A stretch of 64,000 bases of DNA from Porphyridium purpureum (lineage: Eukaryota > Rhodophyta > Bangiophyceae > Porphyridiales > Porphyridiaceae). This document shows, one piece after another, positions 18,509 to 28,600 of the stretch (position 1 is the stretch's first letter; each line of letters starts with the position of its first letter). A model generated the notes under the pieces. That model searched no databases. It was not told the DNA's origin and worked only from the letters and a program-made list of their open reading frames with translations. The DNA lies in the NCBI GenBank assembly GCA_008690995.1, contig VRMN01000001.1, forward strand, positions 4,030,001-4,094,000, given 5' to 3'. A program made the position numbers and the translations under genes.

Positions 18509-20992
18509 TTATGCCTGAGTGGTCAATTGGAAGCATGATTCGATGGAAGGCGCGCTGAAGACGCCAGCATCACTTCGCTCTAGCATGCCGAGCTCGGCCA
18601 AGAAGGGCGCCAGACTAGGCGGTTCGTCGCCCAGCACCGAGTGCAAAATTTCTCGCGCGTGCTTTGCACCACCCGGCTCTAGCAACTTACGCCTGATAAA
18701 GTCGCCCGCTTCACGATTAAGCGGGTCGTTCTCGAAAAGCTTTGCCCAAATGTGCGCAGAGATCACCTGTGCATACAAGTACGAGTAGTAACCCGTGCTG
18801 TAGCCGAACAAATGCGAGAGGGTGGCCTGAAGTGCAAGACCGGGCGGGCAGCTCACACTGCTGAACTGGTTGCGGATGTCTGCGTACAACTCGGTACTAC
18901 TCATACTGGCGTCCGGCTGCCAGAACGAATGGAACGCGAGATCGCTCGCTGCGTATAACACCTGTGTCTGCACATCCATACCTGCAAACATCCGCTTTGC
19001 GTCCATATGCCGCGATAGCGTGCTCTGCGGCAGCGGCGAGCCGGTGATGTAATGCCGCGCGAATTGTCTCAGCACACGATAGTCCGAAGCGAAATGCTCG
19101 AAAAAGTGCGCAGGAATTTCAACAAAGTCGAGCGTGGTACGCGTGCCGGCCAGATGCTGAAACGATGTTTTGGAGAGAATCGAGTGCAGCACGTGGCCAA
19201 ACTCGTGAAACAGAGTTTCGACGTGGCTGTGCTTGAGCAAGTGGACTCGCGCTCCTGTGTGTGGGTGACGCACAGGTGAGCGCGCAAAATTACACACCAG
19301 AGCAACCACAGGTACCACAGGCTCGATATCCCGATTCTCGTCCAGGACTGCGTGCGATGTCAGATCAGAAGATCTACACTTTGTGCCGCGCCGATGCCGA
19401 CCGCACCGAATCACAAAGTGTGCCGAATGGCTGTACTTGTTCGGCCTCGGAAATAGATCCATGTACACCACACCAAGCAGAGTAAGCGCCCCCTTCTCGT
19501 CGTTTTGCAAAAGCTTGTATTTGAGCACTTGCTCGCTCCAGCTCTCGCCGGGCTCCATGTCAGCAAGCTCCATGTGAATGCCGAACACACTGCGCAGCAC
19601 AAGATCCAAGCCCCCAAGCACCGCATCCAATGGGAAGTAATTATCGAGCGACGGAGACTTCGAATTCCCCGCAGCAGGCGGCGCAGGGTGATGCGTACGG
19701 CTGGAGTCATTGTTACTGTGCTCGCTGGTGTGAAGGGCATGGGCATGTGTATGGTTGCCCATGTGCTTGTTTTCGAGCCTTGCCATTGGTCGATAAAATG
19801 GTCGGTCCCACTCAAAAATTTGCGTGTCTTCAAATGACGCCGAGCCCAGGTGGCGTGTCTTCCACATGCGCAGAAGCTGGATTTCGTCGTCCACTTTGGG
19901 CTGAATGGCGTCGCGCACGCATTCCAGAAACTTCCACACGTGCTCCACGCTCGGTGCCAGGCGGAAGCCGTTCAGGTGCATTTCAGCGCTATTCAGAAAG
20001 CCTAGCATAGTCGCAAGCTGCTGCCTCAAGTCAAGCATGCGATGCAGCAACGCCAAGCTCGTCATGCGGTTCGGCTCACTATACGCGAGACAGAAAATCT
20101 CTTTGCGCACAGGCTCACTCTCAATGATTTGCAGCAGGTGAGCAAGATGCTCCGGGTCCGAGTCAATCATGTAGCAACCCCCCTCAACGGACATTGAGTC
20201 CAGCAGGTCGGGCGGCAAGTGCCCGCGCAACAGTTCGACGGGTGCTGCTATTTTCGTACTTTCCTGATTGTGAATGGACGCGCTGAACTGTGCACCCACC
20301 AATGCAATTTGCTGTTGTATTTGCACACATTTGACGCGATGCTCGTCGTCGAGTCCGATGCCGCCACGCTCGAAATCAAGAATAAGCGAATCGCACGCGA
20401 TCTGCTCCTCTTCCGTGAGTGTTTTCCACAATGCGTCGCACCTGCGCACCTGGTCCAGAGCGCGGAACATGCGCGTATTTGCGTTGAGCTTTTGCATGAA
20501 GCCGGCAACAAGGGCGTACACTTGATCGCTCTGTTCCACAAACCGCGAGTCTGGGTGCACATTACGGCACAACTCGGCGCCATCCACCACTCGGCACAAA
20601 GTATCGGACAGTTCATCAAATAAATAGAGCACGCGCACGTCTGGTGTTTCATCTAAAGCCTCAATCTCGCGCACCAGTGCGTCACTCCGCAACAGGCATC
20701 GCTCGGCAATCACGCCCCAGTCGGACGGCATGTGAAGCCCTTGTATCCCAAACTGCCCAGGCCTTGTGCCCTTGCCATCTTCGTACGCGTCACGAGCTCG
20801 GTCTTCTGCAGTGGAATGCGCGCACGCAAATCTTGACTGCACGCTAGTTCCAATCCTTTCATCGCCGTCGCGCATCGCCCAGCGCGCACGCGTGTCGGCG
20901 CCTATCGTACGGAGGCCGCACAAGGATGCGAGTGGTGCGCCCCGCCAGCCTAGCCGCGCGCGCATCGCGCGGACTGCGCACGTAAGCCGCAT
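18509..20992 (-). CDS. Mitochondrial intermediate peptidase (M3 metallopeptidase)
   Basis: An 827-residue protein from the ATG at 20992. The first 45 residues are Arg/Ala/Leu-rich and almost free of acidic residues (MRLTCAVRAMRARLGWRG), a good mitochondrial presequence. The zinc site HEFGH is at residues 596-600, followed by the family's downstream Glu region (TLDFVEIPAHFFEHFA) and the C-terminal YLYAQVISAHIWAKLF. The phrase ELCRNVHPDSRF near residue 140 is typical of intermediate peptidase rather than of thimet oligopeptidase. The enzyme removes an octapeptide from precursor proteins in the mitochondrial matrix after the first cut. The His/Asn/Ser-rich stretch at residues 415-440 looks like a lineage-specific insert. 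No introns are evident. Confidence 0.88.
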   Translation of the reverse strand: MRLTCAVRAMRARLGWRGAPLASLCGLRTIGADTRARWAMRDGDERIGTSVQSRFACAHSTAEDRARDAYEDGKGTRPGQFGIQGLHMPSDWGVIAERCLLRSDALVREIEALDETPDVRVLYLFDELSDTLCRVVDGAELCRNVHPDSRFVEQSDQVYALVAGFMQKLNANTRMFRALDQVRRCDALWKTLTEEEQIACDSLILDFERGGIGLDDEHRVKCVQIQQQIALVGAQFSASIHNQESTKIAAPVELLRGHLPPDLLDSMSVEGGCYMIDSDPEHLAHLLQIIESEPVRKEIFCLAYSEPNRMTSLALLHRMLDLRQQLATMLGFLNSAEMHLNGFRLAPSVEHVWKFLECVRDAIQPKVDDEIQLLRMWKTRHLGSASFEDTQIFEWDRPFYRPMARLENKHMGNHTHAHALHTSEHSNNDSSRTHHPAPPAAGNSKSPSLDNYFPLDAVLGGLDLVLRSVFGIHMELADMEPGESWSEQVLKYKLLQNDEKGALTLLGVVYMDLFPRPNKYSHSAHFVIRCGRHRRGTKCRSSDLTSHAVLDENRDIEPVVPVVALVCNFARSPVRHPHTGARVHLLKHSHVETLFHEFGHVLHSILSKTSFQHLAGTRTTLDFVEIPAHFFEHFASDYRVLRQFARHYITGSPLPQSTLSRHMDAKRMFAGMDVQTQVLYAASDLAFHSFWQPDASMSSTELYADIRNQFSSVSCPPGLALQATLSHLFGYSTGYYSYLYAQVISAHIWAKLFENDPLNREAGDFIRRKLLEPGGAKHAREILHSVLGDEPPSLAPFLAELGMLERSDAGVFSAPSIESCFQLTTQA

Positions 20993-21308
20993 CAGTCAAG
21001 ACAGGATACACGAGACCTCAAAGGAGGGTGGGCCAGTAGCTTTCACGGTGACCCTGACAGAACAAGTTTACGGGCGTGGACCAATTTTGTACTTTCACCG
21101 GAAAATGATGTGTCATAAGTATAAAGTTGTGCTGATGGTCAGGGCTGGTACGACAAGAGCGCCCCGCGCACGCGCCTGCTAGGCATCGAAGCAGGTAGAC
21201 TGGCCGGCGTGAAGAAGAGTTTGAGAGCCCAGAGGAGACACGCAGGCCGAGCGGCGCACACTTGCATTGAGCAGGGCACCGCCCAGCACGATGTCGCGCT
21301 CATTCGGC
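20993..21308. other. Intergenic region between two minus-strand genes
   Basis: Promoter of the mitochondrial intermediate peptidase gene and 3' flank of the LIM-DA1 gene. I see no further feature. Confidence 0.5.
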
Positions 21309-22823
21309 TTACCGCGGGAACCACTTGGTTTCCTTGATGATTTCGAGCGCATGAGTAAAGTTAACACGTTCGGCCTTCATGCCATCGACGAGGCCGCGGT
21401 AACCCCCGCCGTACATGAGGTCGGTATTGGTCTCGACGCGCTTCTTGCGCTCGATCGCGTCTGTGCGCATGCTAGGCCCGCCAAAGCCAGTGGTTGCCTC
21501 CTCCTCGTCCAATTGCAGCTCCAGGAACTTGACACGGAACATCTCGCTCACGCCTTCTTCCACAATACCCTTGAGCGGTGGGAAATTTTGTTCCCACAAG
21601 TACAAGTGTCCTATTTCGTGAGCAATATCTGCCTCGAGATCCTCCGGCACGCGGCCTTCGACCAAGAATAATTCCACGGGCTTGCCAGTCTTGTCGTAGC
21701 GCAGACATGACGTCTTGTTCCGGTGCGCTTTGGACGCGTGCTGGTTGACGACTTCTTGTTTGACGATCGAGATCCGAGGCAGAGTCTCAACGACCAAGCC
21801 AACTTTTTCAAGGTCCGCTAGCACATTGTCCAGAAGCACTTCGCGAGATTCCTTCCCAATGTTCTTGGCGTCGGCCAAATTGGTCTTGCAATGCTTGCAC
21901 ATCGGGCGCTCGTCATCCTCTGGCAGCTGGCACACCATGGTACCGCAACTGGAACACTCGGGGAACATGTGGTCGTGCTCCGGGCAGTACATTTCGCCCC
22001 AGAGATTCTTCAGATAGTCCTTGGCGTTGAGTGGCAGCGTGCAGATGGCGCAGGCGAATTCGCTTCGTTTTGGATCGCACATCTCGCAGTACGCCTCGCC
22101 ATTCACCTCTTCGAATTCTACGAGCACGTTTTTGCACGTGGCGCACGTGAAGCACTTTGGGTGGAACTTGAGGTCCAGCGCCATGACAAATGGGCCGTCG
22201 AGCGGCTTTTCGCAGCCGCCGCAGCGCGGCTTGAACGCGTCGACATAGTCTCGGTTGCAATACAGCTTGTTGTTTTCGTAATGGATCTGGCCCTTGAGCG
22301 GGTTCTTGCACACGTCGCACAAGAAGCACTCCTTGTGCCATTCGAGGTCCAGCGCGTTCACGCGCTCCTTCCCCAGCGCCTTCTCGCACACGGGGCACTT
22401 TGGGCCGTGCTCCTCGTTGTAGCATTCCTGGCACCACGGGAAGCCGCTCATCACGACATAGTGGCTGCGGTTCATGTTCTTCTCGCACTTTGGGCACGTA
22501 AAGCACTGCGGGTGCCATGAGCCGGTGAGCTGGTACATGGTCGACTCGGCCTTGGCCATGTCCTCCTTACACTTGGGACACTTGCCCTGTTCATGCGCCG
22601 TAAAGTTCGGGTCCTTATCGACGGCGTCCTCTGCGTCGTCGCCCGAGCCGTCGTCGTCATCGTCGTCCTCATACCCGGCTCCCTTGCCCGCATTTGCCGC
22701 GGCGCGCACGGCGGCGGCGCCCTTCCGCTCGGCGCCGGCGTCGCGCGCCTTTGCGCGCGGGCTATGCTGCGGCTTTCCGTCTGCCGCGCCGGCCTCCTTC
22801 TCCGCAGATAAGCACGCGCCCAT
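21309..22823 (-). CDS. LIM-domain protein with DA1-like peptidase domain
   Basis: A 504-residue protein from the ATG at 22823. The N-terminus MGACLS carries Gly2 and Ser6, an N-myristoylation signal, with Cys4 as a possible palmitoylation site, so membrane anchoring is likely. An acidic linker (GYEDDDDDDGSGDD) leads into four LIM-like zinc modules at residues about 80-300, with repeated C..C, H..C, C..C and C..C/H/D pairs such as CPKCKEDMAKAE and CPVCEKALGKER. The C-terminal domain matches the DA1-like peptidase region and holds HEIGH at residues 402-406, a zinc-metallopeptidase HExxH motif. Plant DA1 proteins are ubiquitin-activated peptidases that limit organ growth; they carry ubiquitin-interacting motifs, which I do not see here. 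A similar architecture without those motifs suggests a different way of activation (inference). Confidence 0.85.
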   Translation of the reverse strand: MGACLSAEKEAGAADGKPQHSPRAKARDAGAERKGAAAVRAAANAGKGAGYEDDDDDDGSGDDAEDAVDKDPNFTAHEQGKCPKCKEDMAKAESTMYQLTGSWHPQCFTCPKCEKNMNRSHYVVMSGFPWCQECYNEEHGPKCPVCEKALGKERVNALDLEWHKECFLCDVCKNPLKGQIHYENNKLYCNRDYVDAFKPRCGGCEKPLDGPFVMALDLKFHPKCFTCATCKNVLVEFEEVNGEAYCEMCDPKRSEFACAICTLPLNAKDYLKNLWGEMYCPEHDHMFPECSSCGTMVCQLPEDDERPMCKHCKTNLADAKNIGKESREVLLDNVLADLEKVGLVVETLPRISIVKQEVVNQHASKAHRNKTSCLRYDKTGKPVELFLVEGRVPEDLEADIAHEIGHLYLWEQNFPPLKGIVEEGVSEMFRVKFLELQLDEEEATTGFGGPSMRTDAIERKKRVETNTDLMYGGGYRGLVDGMKAERVNFTHALEIIKETKWFPR

Positions 22824-23218
22824 TCCTGCGATGTTCTTCCTGCAGCCCGCCCGCGCTAACGGCGTCCCACTTCACCCCTCCACCGCCAGCCCTCCCCTTG
22901 CTCCCTTCTCTCCGCCTCCGCCTCACCACCACCACCACCACCACCACCACCACCACCACCACCACCACCACCACCACCAGCGCCATTCTTCTTGTGTCTT
23001 TTTCTCCGCTTCGCCCGCGCCCGCATTGCGGTGTAGAACACGCGTGCGACGAAATGGTGACGTACAGTGCGCGTGGTCTAAATTTAGTGTGCGGCGTGAC
23101 ATTGAGGCTCAAGGACACAAGGCGATTTCACAAGCGGTGCCGGTGCAGTTCGTTCCGCGTGTCGCGCTCGGTCGGGGTAGGTATGGGTTCCTCTGAGCGT
23201 GTGTGTTTCTTTGTTCAT
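22824..23218. other. Promoter region of the LIM-DA1 gene with CAC repeat
   Basis: Upstream of the LIM-DA1 gene. Contains a (CAC)18 microsatellite about 100 bp from its ATG and nothing else I can name. Confidence 0.5.
22924..22978. repeat. (CAC)18 microsatellite
   Basis: Uninterrupted CAC trinucleotides. On the gene's strand this is (GTG)n, probably in the 5' leader or promoter of the LIM-DA1 gene. Confidence 0.95.
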
Positions 23219-23554
23219 TCATTCTTCGGAAGTGTTCGACTTGGGCGGCTCGGCGTCGCTAAAGATGCGCCGCAGTTCGGCGTCGAAGCTCGGAATGTTC
23301 CTGGCCTTGCGCTTCTGCGAGTAGAATTTCTTCAGCTTCGCAGCGCGCTCCGACTCCTTGCGCAGCTCCTTCTCGCGCTGCAGGTCGCGCGACCGCCGCA
23401 GGTGCAGAATCGCACGCAGCGAGTGCCGCCGTTTCAGCCGCATGGGCCCCGCCGCGCCGCGCCGCAGGGTCGCGCACCGGCGCGTGCTTCCGCCGCGCCA
23501 CACTCGGCGCAAGCACCTCGCGATGACCGCGCTGCGCGCGGTTGCTCTGTTCAT
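23219..23554 (-). CDS. Overlapping 111-residue basic ORF, or true C-terminus of its neighbour
   Basis: Starts with an ATG at 23554 and ends 40 bp beyond the overlapping gene. The protein is strongly basic and then helical and charged: MRLKRRHSLRAILHLRR, then DLQREKELRKESER, then FDAELRRIFSDAE at the end. This has the feel of a mitochondrial ribosomal or RNA-binding protein, but I cannot name it. The charged helix is far more protein-like than the other frame over the same bases, so this frame is probably translated. Confidence 0.5.
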   Translation of the reverse strand: MNRATARSAVIARCLRRVWRGGSTRRCATLRRGAAGPMRLKRRHSLRAILHLRRSRDLQREKELRKESERAAKLKKFYSQKRKARNIPSFDAELRRIFSDAEPPKSNTSEE

Positions 23555-24560
23555 TCCGCTCCGTCACAGTTCGGCGCGGCGCCGGGTCTGCGGACGGAGC
23601 TTCGACACGTTCAAGCCTGTCGCGCAGCTCGTCTCGAATCTCGGCGCTGCCACGGTCGTTTTGCGGTAGATCTTCGCCTTGTTCATCAAGCTCATGGTGG
23701 GTTGCAGCGCTGGGAATGCAAAGTGCCTGGTATATCTCCTCCTCCATTTGCACGGTAGCTCCATCCGGCCCATGCGTGCCCAGCCGCCCGATCCACATGT
23801 ACCCACTCGCATATTCGGGGAGTGCATCATCGCTCAGCAAGGACTGACTGAGAGTGAACTCGCGCATGCGCTTCTGGTGGTGTTCGCGCTGCATGAACTC
23901 CATACGCAGCGCGGCCGACGCACGCTGAGCCTCGGACGCGGCGGCTTGCCCTGGCGTCGCAAGCACACCGTGCGATGCCGCCTCATGCGCAACGCTTTCA
24001 CCGCGCAGAGCCGCTGGCGGGGTGGGAAAGTCACCCATAACATGAGCCTCGCCGACAAGCATGGCCGGCGCGTACGGAATGGTCGACACCGTGGCCGGTT
24101 TGGACAAGGCGCGCGATGCGGGGGCATGGCCGGACAATTTCTGCAATCTCGCGAGATGGGACATTTTCATGGCTTCCATTTCGGCCTCCATCATCGCCTC
24201 CAGCGCGGCCAATGCCGCCTTGATCGAAGACGCGGGCGCGGCTGCGGGCGAGGCGGCTGCGGGCGCAGCGGCAGCGGCCACTCCTGGCAGCACGCTGTCT
24301 GCGCGGCTTTGCGCTGGCGGGGGCTTCTTCCTGCGCTTCCGCGCCGCGCTCGCCTTCTTCGCGCCCCCCGCGCCCTCCTTCTCATCCACCTCATCATCCG
24401 TGCTCTCATTCACGCACGCATGGCTGCCGTCCCTGCCTGCGACGCACAGCCGACTCGCGCCGTGCAGGCCACGCCGCCCGGCACCGAGCCACCCCACCTG
24501 TTCCCCATGCAACCCATGCCGAGCTATACACACCGCCCTGCTCAGCACGCCTCTCAACAT
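23259..24560 (-). CDS. Probable organelle-targeted protein of unknown function
   Basis: A 433-residue frame from the ATG at 24560. The N-terminus (MLRGVLSRAVCIARHGLHG) is Arg/Leu/Ala-rich without acids, a good mitochondrial presequence. After a Lys/Ala-rich linker come helical segments (EAMMEAEMEAMKMSHLARL) and a distinctive stretch IGRLGTHGPDGATVQMEEEI. From about residue 330 onward the composition becomes Arg/Ala-rich and random-looking, while another minus-strand frame over the same bases (23219-23554) looks more protein-like. The true C-terminus may therefore lie in that frame, through an unseen small intron or a frameshift, or the two are overlapping genes. I recognise no family. Confidence 0.6.
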   Translation of the reverse strand: MLRGVLSRAVCIARHGLHGEQVGWLGAGRRGLHGASRLCVAGRDGSHACVNESTDDEVDEKEGAGGAKKASAARKRRKKPPPAQSRADSVLPGVAAAAAPAAASPAAAPASSIKAALAALEAMMEAEMEAMKMSHLARLQKLSGHAPASRALSKPATVSTIPYAPAMLVGEAHVMGDFPTPPAALRGESVAHEAASHGVLATPGQAAASEAQRASAALRMEFMQREHHQKRMREFTLSQSLLSDDALPEYASGYMWIGRLGTHGPDGATVQMEEEIYQALCIPSAATHHELDEQGEDLPQNDRGSAEIRDELRDRLERVEAPSADPAPRRTVTERNEQSNRAQRGHREVLAPSVARRKHAPVRDPAARRGGAHAAETAALAACDSAPAAVARPAAREGAAQGVGARCEAEEILLAEAQGQEHSELRRRTAAHL

Positions 24561-25179
24561 GGCTTCCCCCGCTTATCCCTCCACCCTCCCAAACCCACAG
24601 CCCTCTTCTCTCTCCTCTCTCTTTGTCTCTCTCTCTCTCTCTCTCCCTGCTTCTCTCCATAGCATCATCACATCTCTACAATAAATCGGCCTTCATCCAT
24701 ATCGTGCCGATTCATCTGTTTCTTTCGTTCCCAAAGTTTGCGTATCAAACCGTGCGCGCTTTATGATGCGCGCACGTTCGTCCCACGCACAGTACATCGC
24801 ACTGTACATCCGCTTTCTTAAAATAAACATTGCACATGAATCACAAGCTTAAAAAAGTACAGTGTGGCACCGATCCGTTGGTCCATTTTGGAGGTGGTGT
24901 CGGTTGAGCTGCGGACCGCGAGCGGTTGAACGGCGAGCCGGTTGCGAGCGTGAAACCGATAAGCAGCGGATTCGCGGTTTTCTGCAAAGGCGCGCGTGTC
25001 TGCGGGGGACTTCTCTCGGACAATAAGCAAGCGAGCAACGAGCAGCTGCGCGTGGATGAGATGTCCACGTCTCCCGCGCATTGGCTTGCACTCTCCACCA
25101 GCGCAGCGTGCCGCCCACACAGGCCGGTCTGTCGTACGGAGCGAGTGGCAGCTGGCGTAGTCGTATGTGTCTTCTTTGC
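24561..25179. other. Intergenic region left of the first copia element
   Basis: Promoter of the minus-strand gene starting at 24560, with a CT-rich microsatellite at 24604-24646 (GA-rich on the gene strand). A paired ACAGTACATCGCACTGTACA motif lies near 24789. A plus-strand frame at 24926-25186 has an ATG but no recognisable protein. The copia element inserted at the right edge. Confidence 0.45.
24604..24646. repeat. CT-rich microsatellite
   Basis: Mostly (CT)n with small interruptions, close upstream of the minus-strand start at 24560. Confidence 0.85.
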
Positions 25180-25614
25180 TGTGTGAACTTCGTGCAAATG
25201 GGTCGAACCGAACGCACGCGAATGAACCTGCTGATGAGGAACAGGGCGCGCCAGAGCTTGCTGACGTGAAAGAGGGGGCACAGTAGTGTCGTGGCCCACA
25301 ATAATTCGGTTGTGCGACCGTCCAGGGGGTCGTGACGGGAACGGACGCAGAGTTTTTTGCGCCTGAGGGGGCGTTTTCTCGAGCGGACCGTTTTGGACAG
25401 AAAGGTATATAAAGTACGTTCGACAGGTGTTAGATTAGAGTGAGCCGAAATAAAGAGGGCACCGTTGACGAAGAAGAAAGAGCCTACAAGGTGTTGGGAA
25501 GCTGCACAACGGTCCTTTGGCAGCAAGGAAGAACAGGAGGTGAGCACCGTGTGTGTACAGTCGAGGGACTGTGACACGCGGTGCACACAGAGTGGGAAGG
25601 CGTTTCCTACAACA
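25180..25614 (+). repeat. 5' LTR of the first copia element
   Basis: 435 bp, TG to CA, with a TATA-like element (GTATATAAAG) near 25404. Confidence 0.95.
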
Positions 25615-25642
25615 ATCGCGATTTAAAGGGAAACGGAAGGAC

Positions 25643-28600
25643 ATGACGCAGACGCGCGGTGCTGTGCAACGTCGGAGGGATCAGCCGAGACAGAGCGGAA
25701 TGCCAGATACGTCGTCGTCCGAGGAAGCAGAAGCAATGGGGTCGGGAACAGGAAGCCCACCAGGGTCTGTGGCGCAAGACGCTGGTGCGAGTGGTGCTGC
25801 AAGCATTGGACTTGCCTCGCAGACCGCCACACCAAGTGACGAGCACGCGCTTGCGGAATGGGAAGAGCTGAAACGGTCGGTACTGGACTTGATGAGCGGA
25901 CCAAACTTGCTGGATGAATTTGCTTTGTCAGCATCAAGGAAAATGATTGATGGCCTTTCGTGTGCAAAGCAGCGTGAAGTCGCTCTCTTCCTGAAACGTC
26001 AGGGAGGCTTGGACTTCGACAGCAACGAGCGGTACATTAACGTCTTGAAAAGAATGATACCTGATGATGACAGTGTGGCAAGTGGACGACTGGTTCGTGG
26101 GGTAGACCGTGGAGCGGCAACATTGGCGCGGTATCTGGAGAAAGCAACAAAGTTTGATGGGTCTGAGCACTGTGAGATTCAGCTGTGTGAGCAAGACTTT
26201 CGAATGAATTGCGACCTGGCGGGTGTGAATGCAGCGACCGCTTTGAGCGCGGTGCACATGGTCCTGGGAGGTGCCGCGCGCCAGTTATTTATAAAGGAGA
26301 GGAATCAGTTTGCGAGCATTGGCGACGTGTGGAAAAAGTTGCGTGAACGTTTTGTGGGTGAGGATCAGAAGGACAGTCTGGAGACTGCGTGGACAAACCT
26401 TTCGTTGGACTCCTTCCGACGTGAGCACCCCGACGAGCCCGATACCAAGCTGCTGGAACGACTGATGGCCACCGCTACGACATTGCAGAATCAGCTGGAC
26501 CGTGATTTGCAGAGCGATAAGAATCTGTTGATAACGTTGAAGCGGGCGGTCAAAGGAGAAAGCTTCAGCAGAGCGCTGTGGTATAATCCGCCCAAGACAA
26601 GTCAGGAAGCGATCACGCGTCTCAAATTGGCGGCATCGGCGGAGCGGGTCGATAAAAGTGACACCTTCTGGACGGCGAATCGTTACGAGCGGAAGAAAAA
26701 TCGGACAGGGCGAGACGGTAAGACCCTGAAATGCAACATTTGCTCGTCGGAGTGGCATCTCATGAGGGCGTGCCCGAAGGCCACAGTGGAGGACGATGTG
26801 AGACTGGCGGAGCTCTTGCGCGATACCACAGTAGACGAGGCCGAGAATGACGAGATGAGCGCGGACGCATCGGAGCGTGAAAAGGAGGCCAAAGCCTTTG
26901 ACACTCATTTCGTGGATTCAGAGGATGAGGACGAAGTTGAGGTATTCTTCGCTACGAGCCGTGGTGCCAAGTTGAGTCGACAGACAATGTCGCTTTGTGT
27001 CGACACTGGAGCTCCACGCTCAGTGGTGGGCTTGCGGAGTTTGGAAGCCTACAAGAGGCGAAATCCAGTGCATATCAGAAAAGGCGAGCCGGTCAGCTTT
27101 CGCTTCGGCCAAACCGTGCTTGACTCGATCGGAGTCGTGCGGGTGCGGGTGCCAACAGATGACGCGGCTGGTATGGTGGAATTTGACTCGCATGTGGTGA
27201 ATGACAAGAAGACGGACAAGGCGTTGCCATTCTTGATGGGTATGGATGCGCTGGAGGGCGTCACGCTCAGTGTAGGTGAGAAACCGACGCTGAAGTATCC
27301 GAATGGAGACACTGTGACATTGACAAGGAAAAATGGACACCTAGTGTCACTCAATGACATTGAGTCATTCTATACCATGGTTGAGGCTACCAAGCTGCAT
27401 CGACGCTTTGGTCATCTGACCGGAACGCGCGTCTTGGAGTTAGTCAAGAAAGCAGACCCGACGATGAACGAAGATGAACTGCGAGAGCTAGCCGAGAAAT
27501 TGGGGCGGGCGAGAACGGAATGTCGAGTCTGTGAAGAGCAAGAGCAAAAGCCTTTGCGCCCAGCAGTAGCTGCAAGATGGCCGGACGAGATTAGATTTAA
27601 CCATACTGTAATAATGGATGTCATGTTCTCTGAGCGACCGAGTGACAAAGCAATCCTGCAAATGATATGCAAGGACACAGGATACACCCTCGCATGCTAC
27701 GTTAATAGCAAGTCAGCCAAGGACGTGACTGCTGCGTTCCTCAAAGAATGGGTGACACACACGAGTGGATTGCCAGAGGTTGTGAAAGTAGATATGGGTA
27801 CCGAGTTTGTGAACATGCATTTTGTGGCTATGATGAATTCTATGGGGGTGTGTGTGGAGACGGCCGGGATCGAAGGTGCGTGGCAGATGGGGCGTGGTGA
27901 GCAAGCGCACGGGCCGCTGAAACAGATTCTCAACAAATTGAAGTCGGAGCGGAGCAGTAGTGGTCTTGGTGACGACGATGTACTTGGACTCGCAACCAAA
28001 GCCATGAACGATTCAATGAACGCAGACGGTCTCGTACCGACTTTACTGGTGTTTGGATGCACGCCGCGTACGCCGATTGGTTCCAACATTATGGGATGCC
28101 CGGATCAGCGCGCGAGAATGGAAGTGATGCGGTTTGCAAGAACTGAGTACGAGGTCTTGATTGCGCGGCGTCGCCTGAGTATGGCTCTGTCCTCAAGGTA
28201 CCCTGCCGAGCGAGTGATGAAGCCTGGTGATCGTGTCAAGGTCTACAGATTCCGCAGGCGCTTGTGGGAAGGACCCTATGCCCTGAAAGAGATTGACTAC
28301 ACATCGAACGTGGCCGTGGTGGATGATAATGGAAAGAACCTCAAATTCTCCGTCGCTGTTGTTCGGCCATACCGAGAACCGGCGCACGGGTTTGATCGAC
28401 CGGAGTCTGTGTATCTGGAACAGGGGCAGCCAGAGAAAGATGACGAAAGATGGGACGACGCGAAGCGCATTGAGCTAGAAGGCCTCGAACGCAGGCATGT
28501 GTGGGACCTGGTCCCCGCTGAGCAGGTGCCGCACGGAAGTGTAATCTTGCGCACGAAGTGGGTGTTGAAGGTGAAGCCAGACCGCATGAAAGCGCGCCTC

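Noticed and set aside
24926-25186. 86-codon frame left of the first copia element
   Set aside because: No recognisable protein; its end is formed by the copia LTR.
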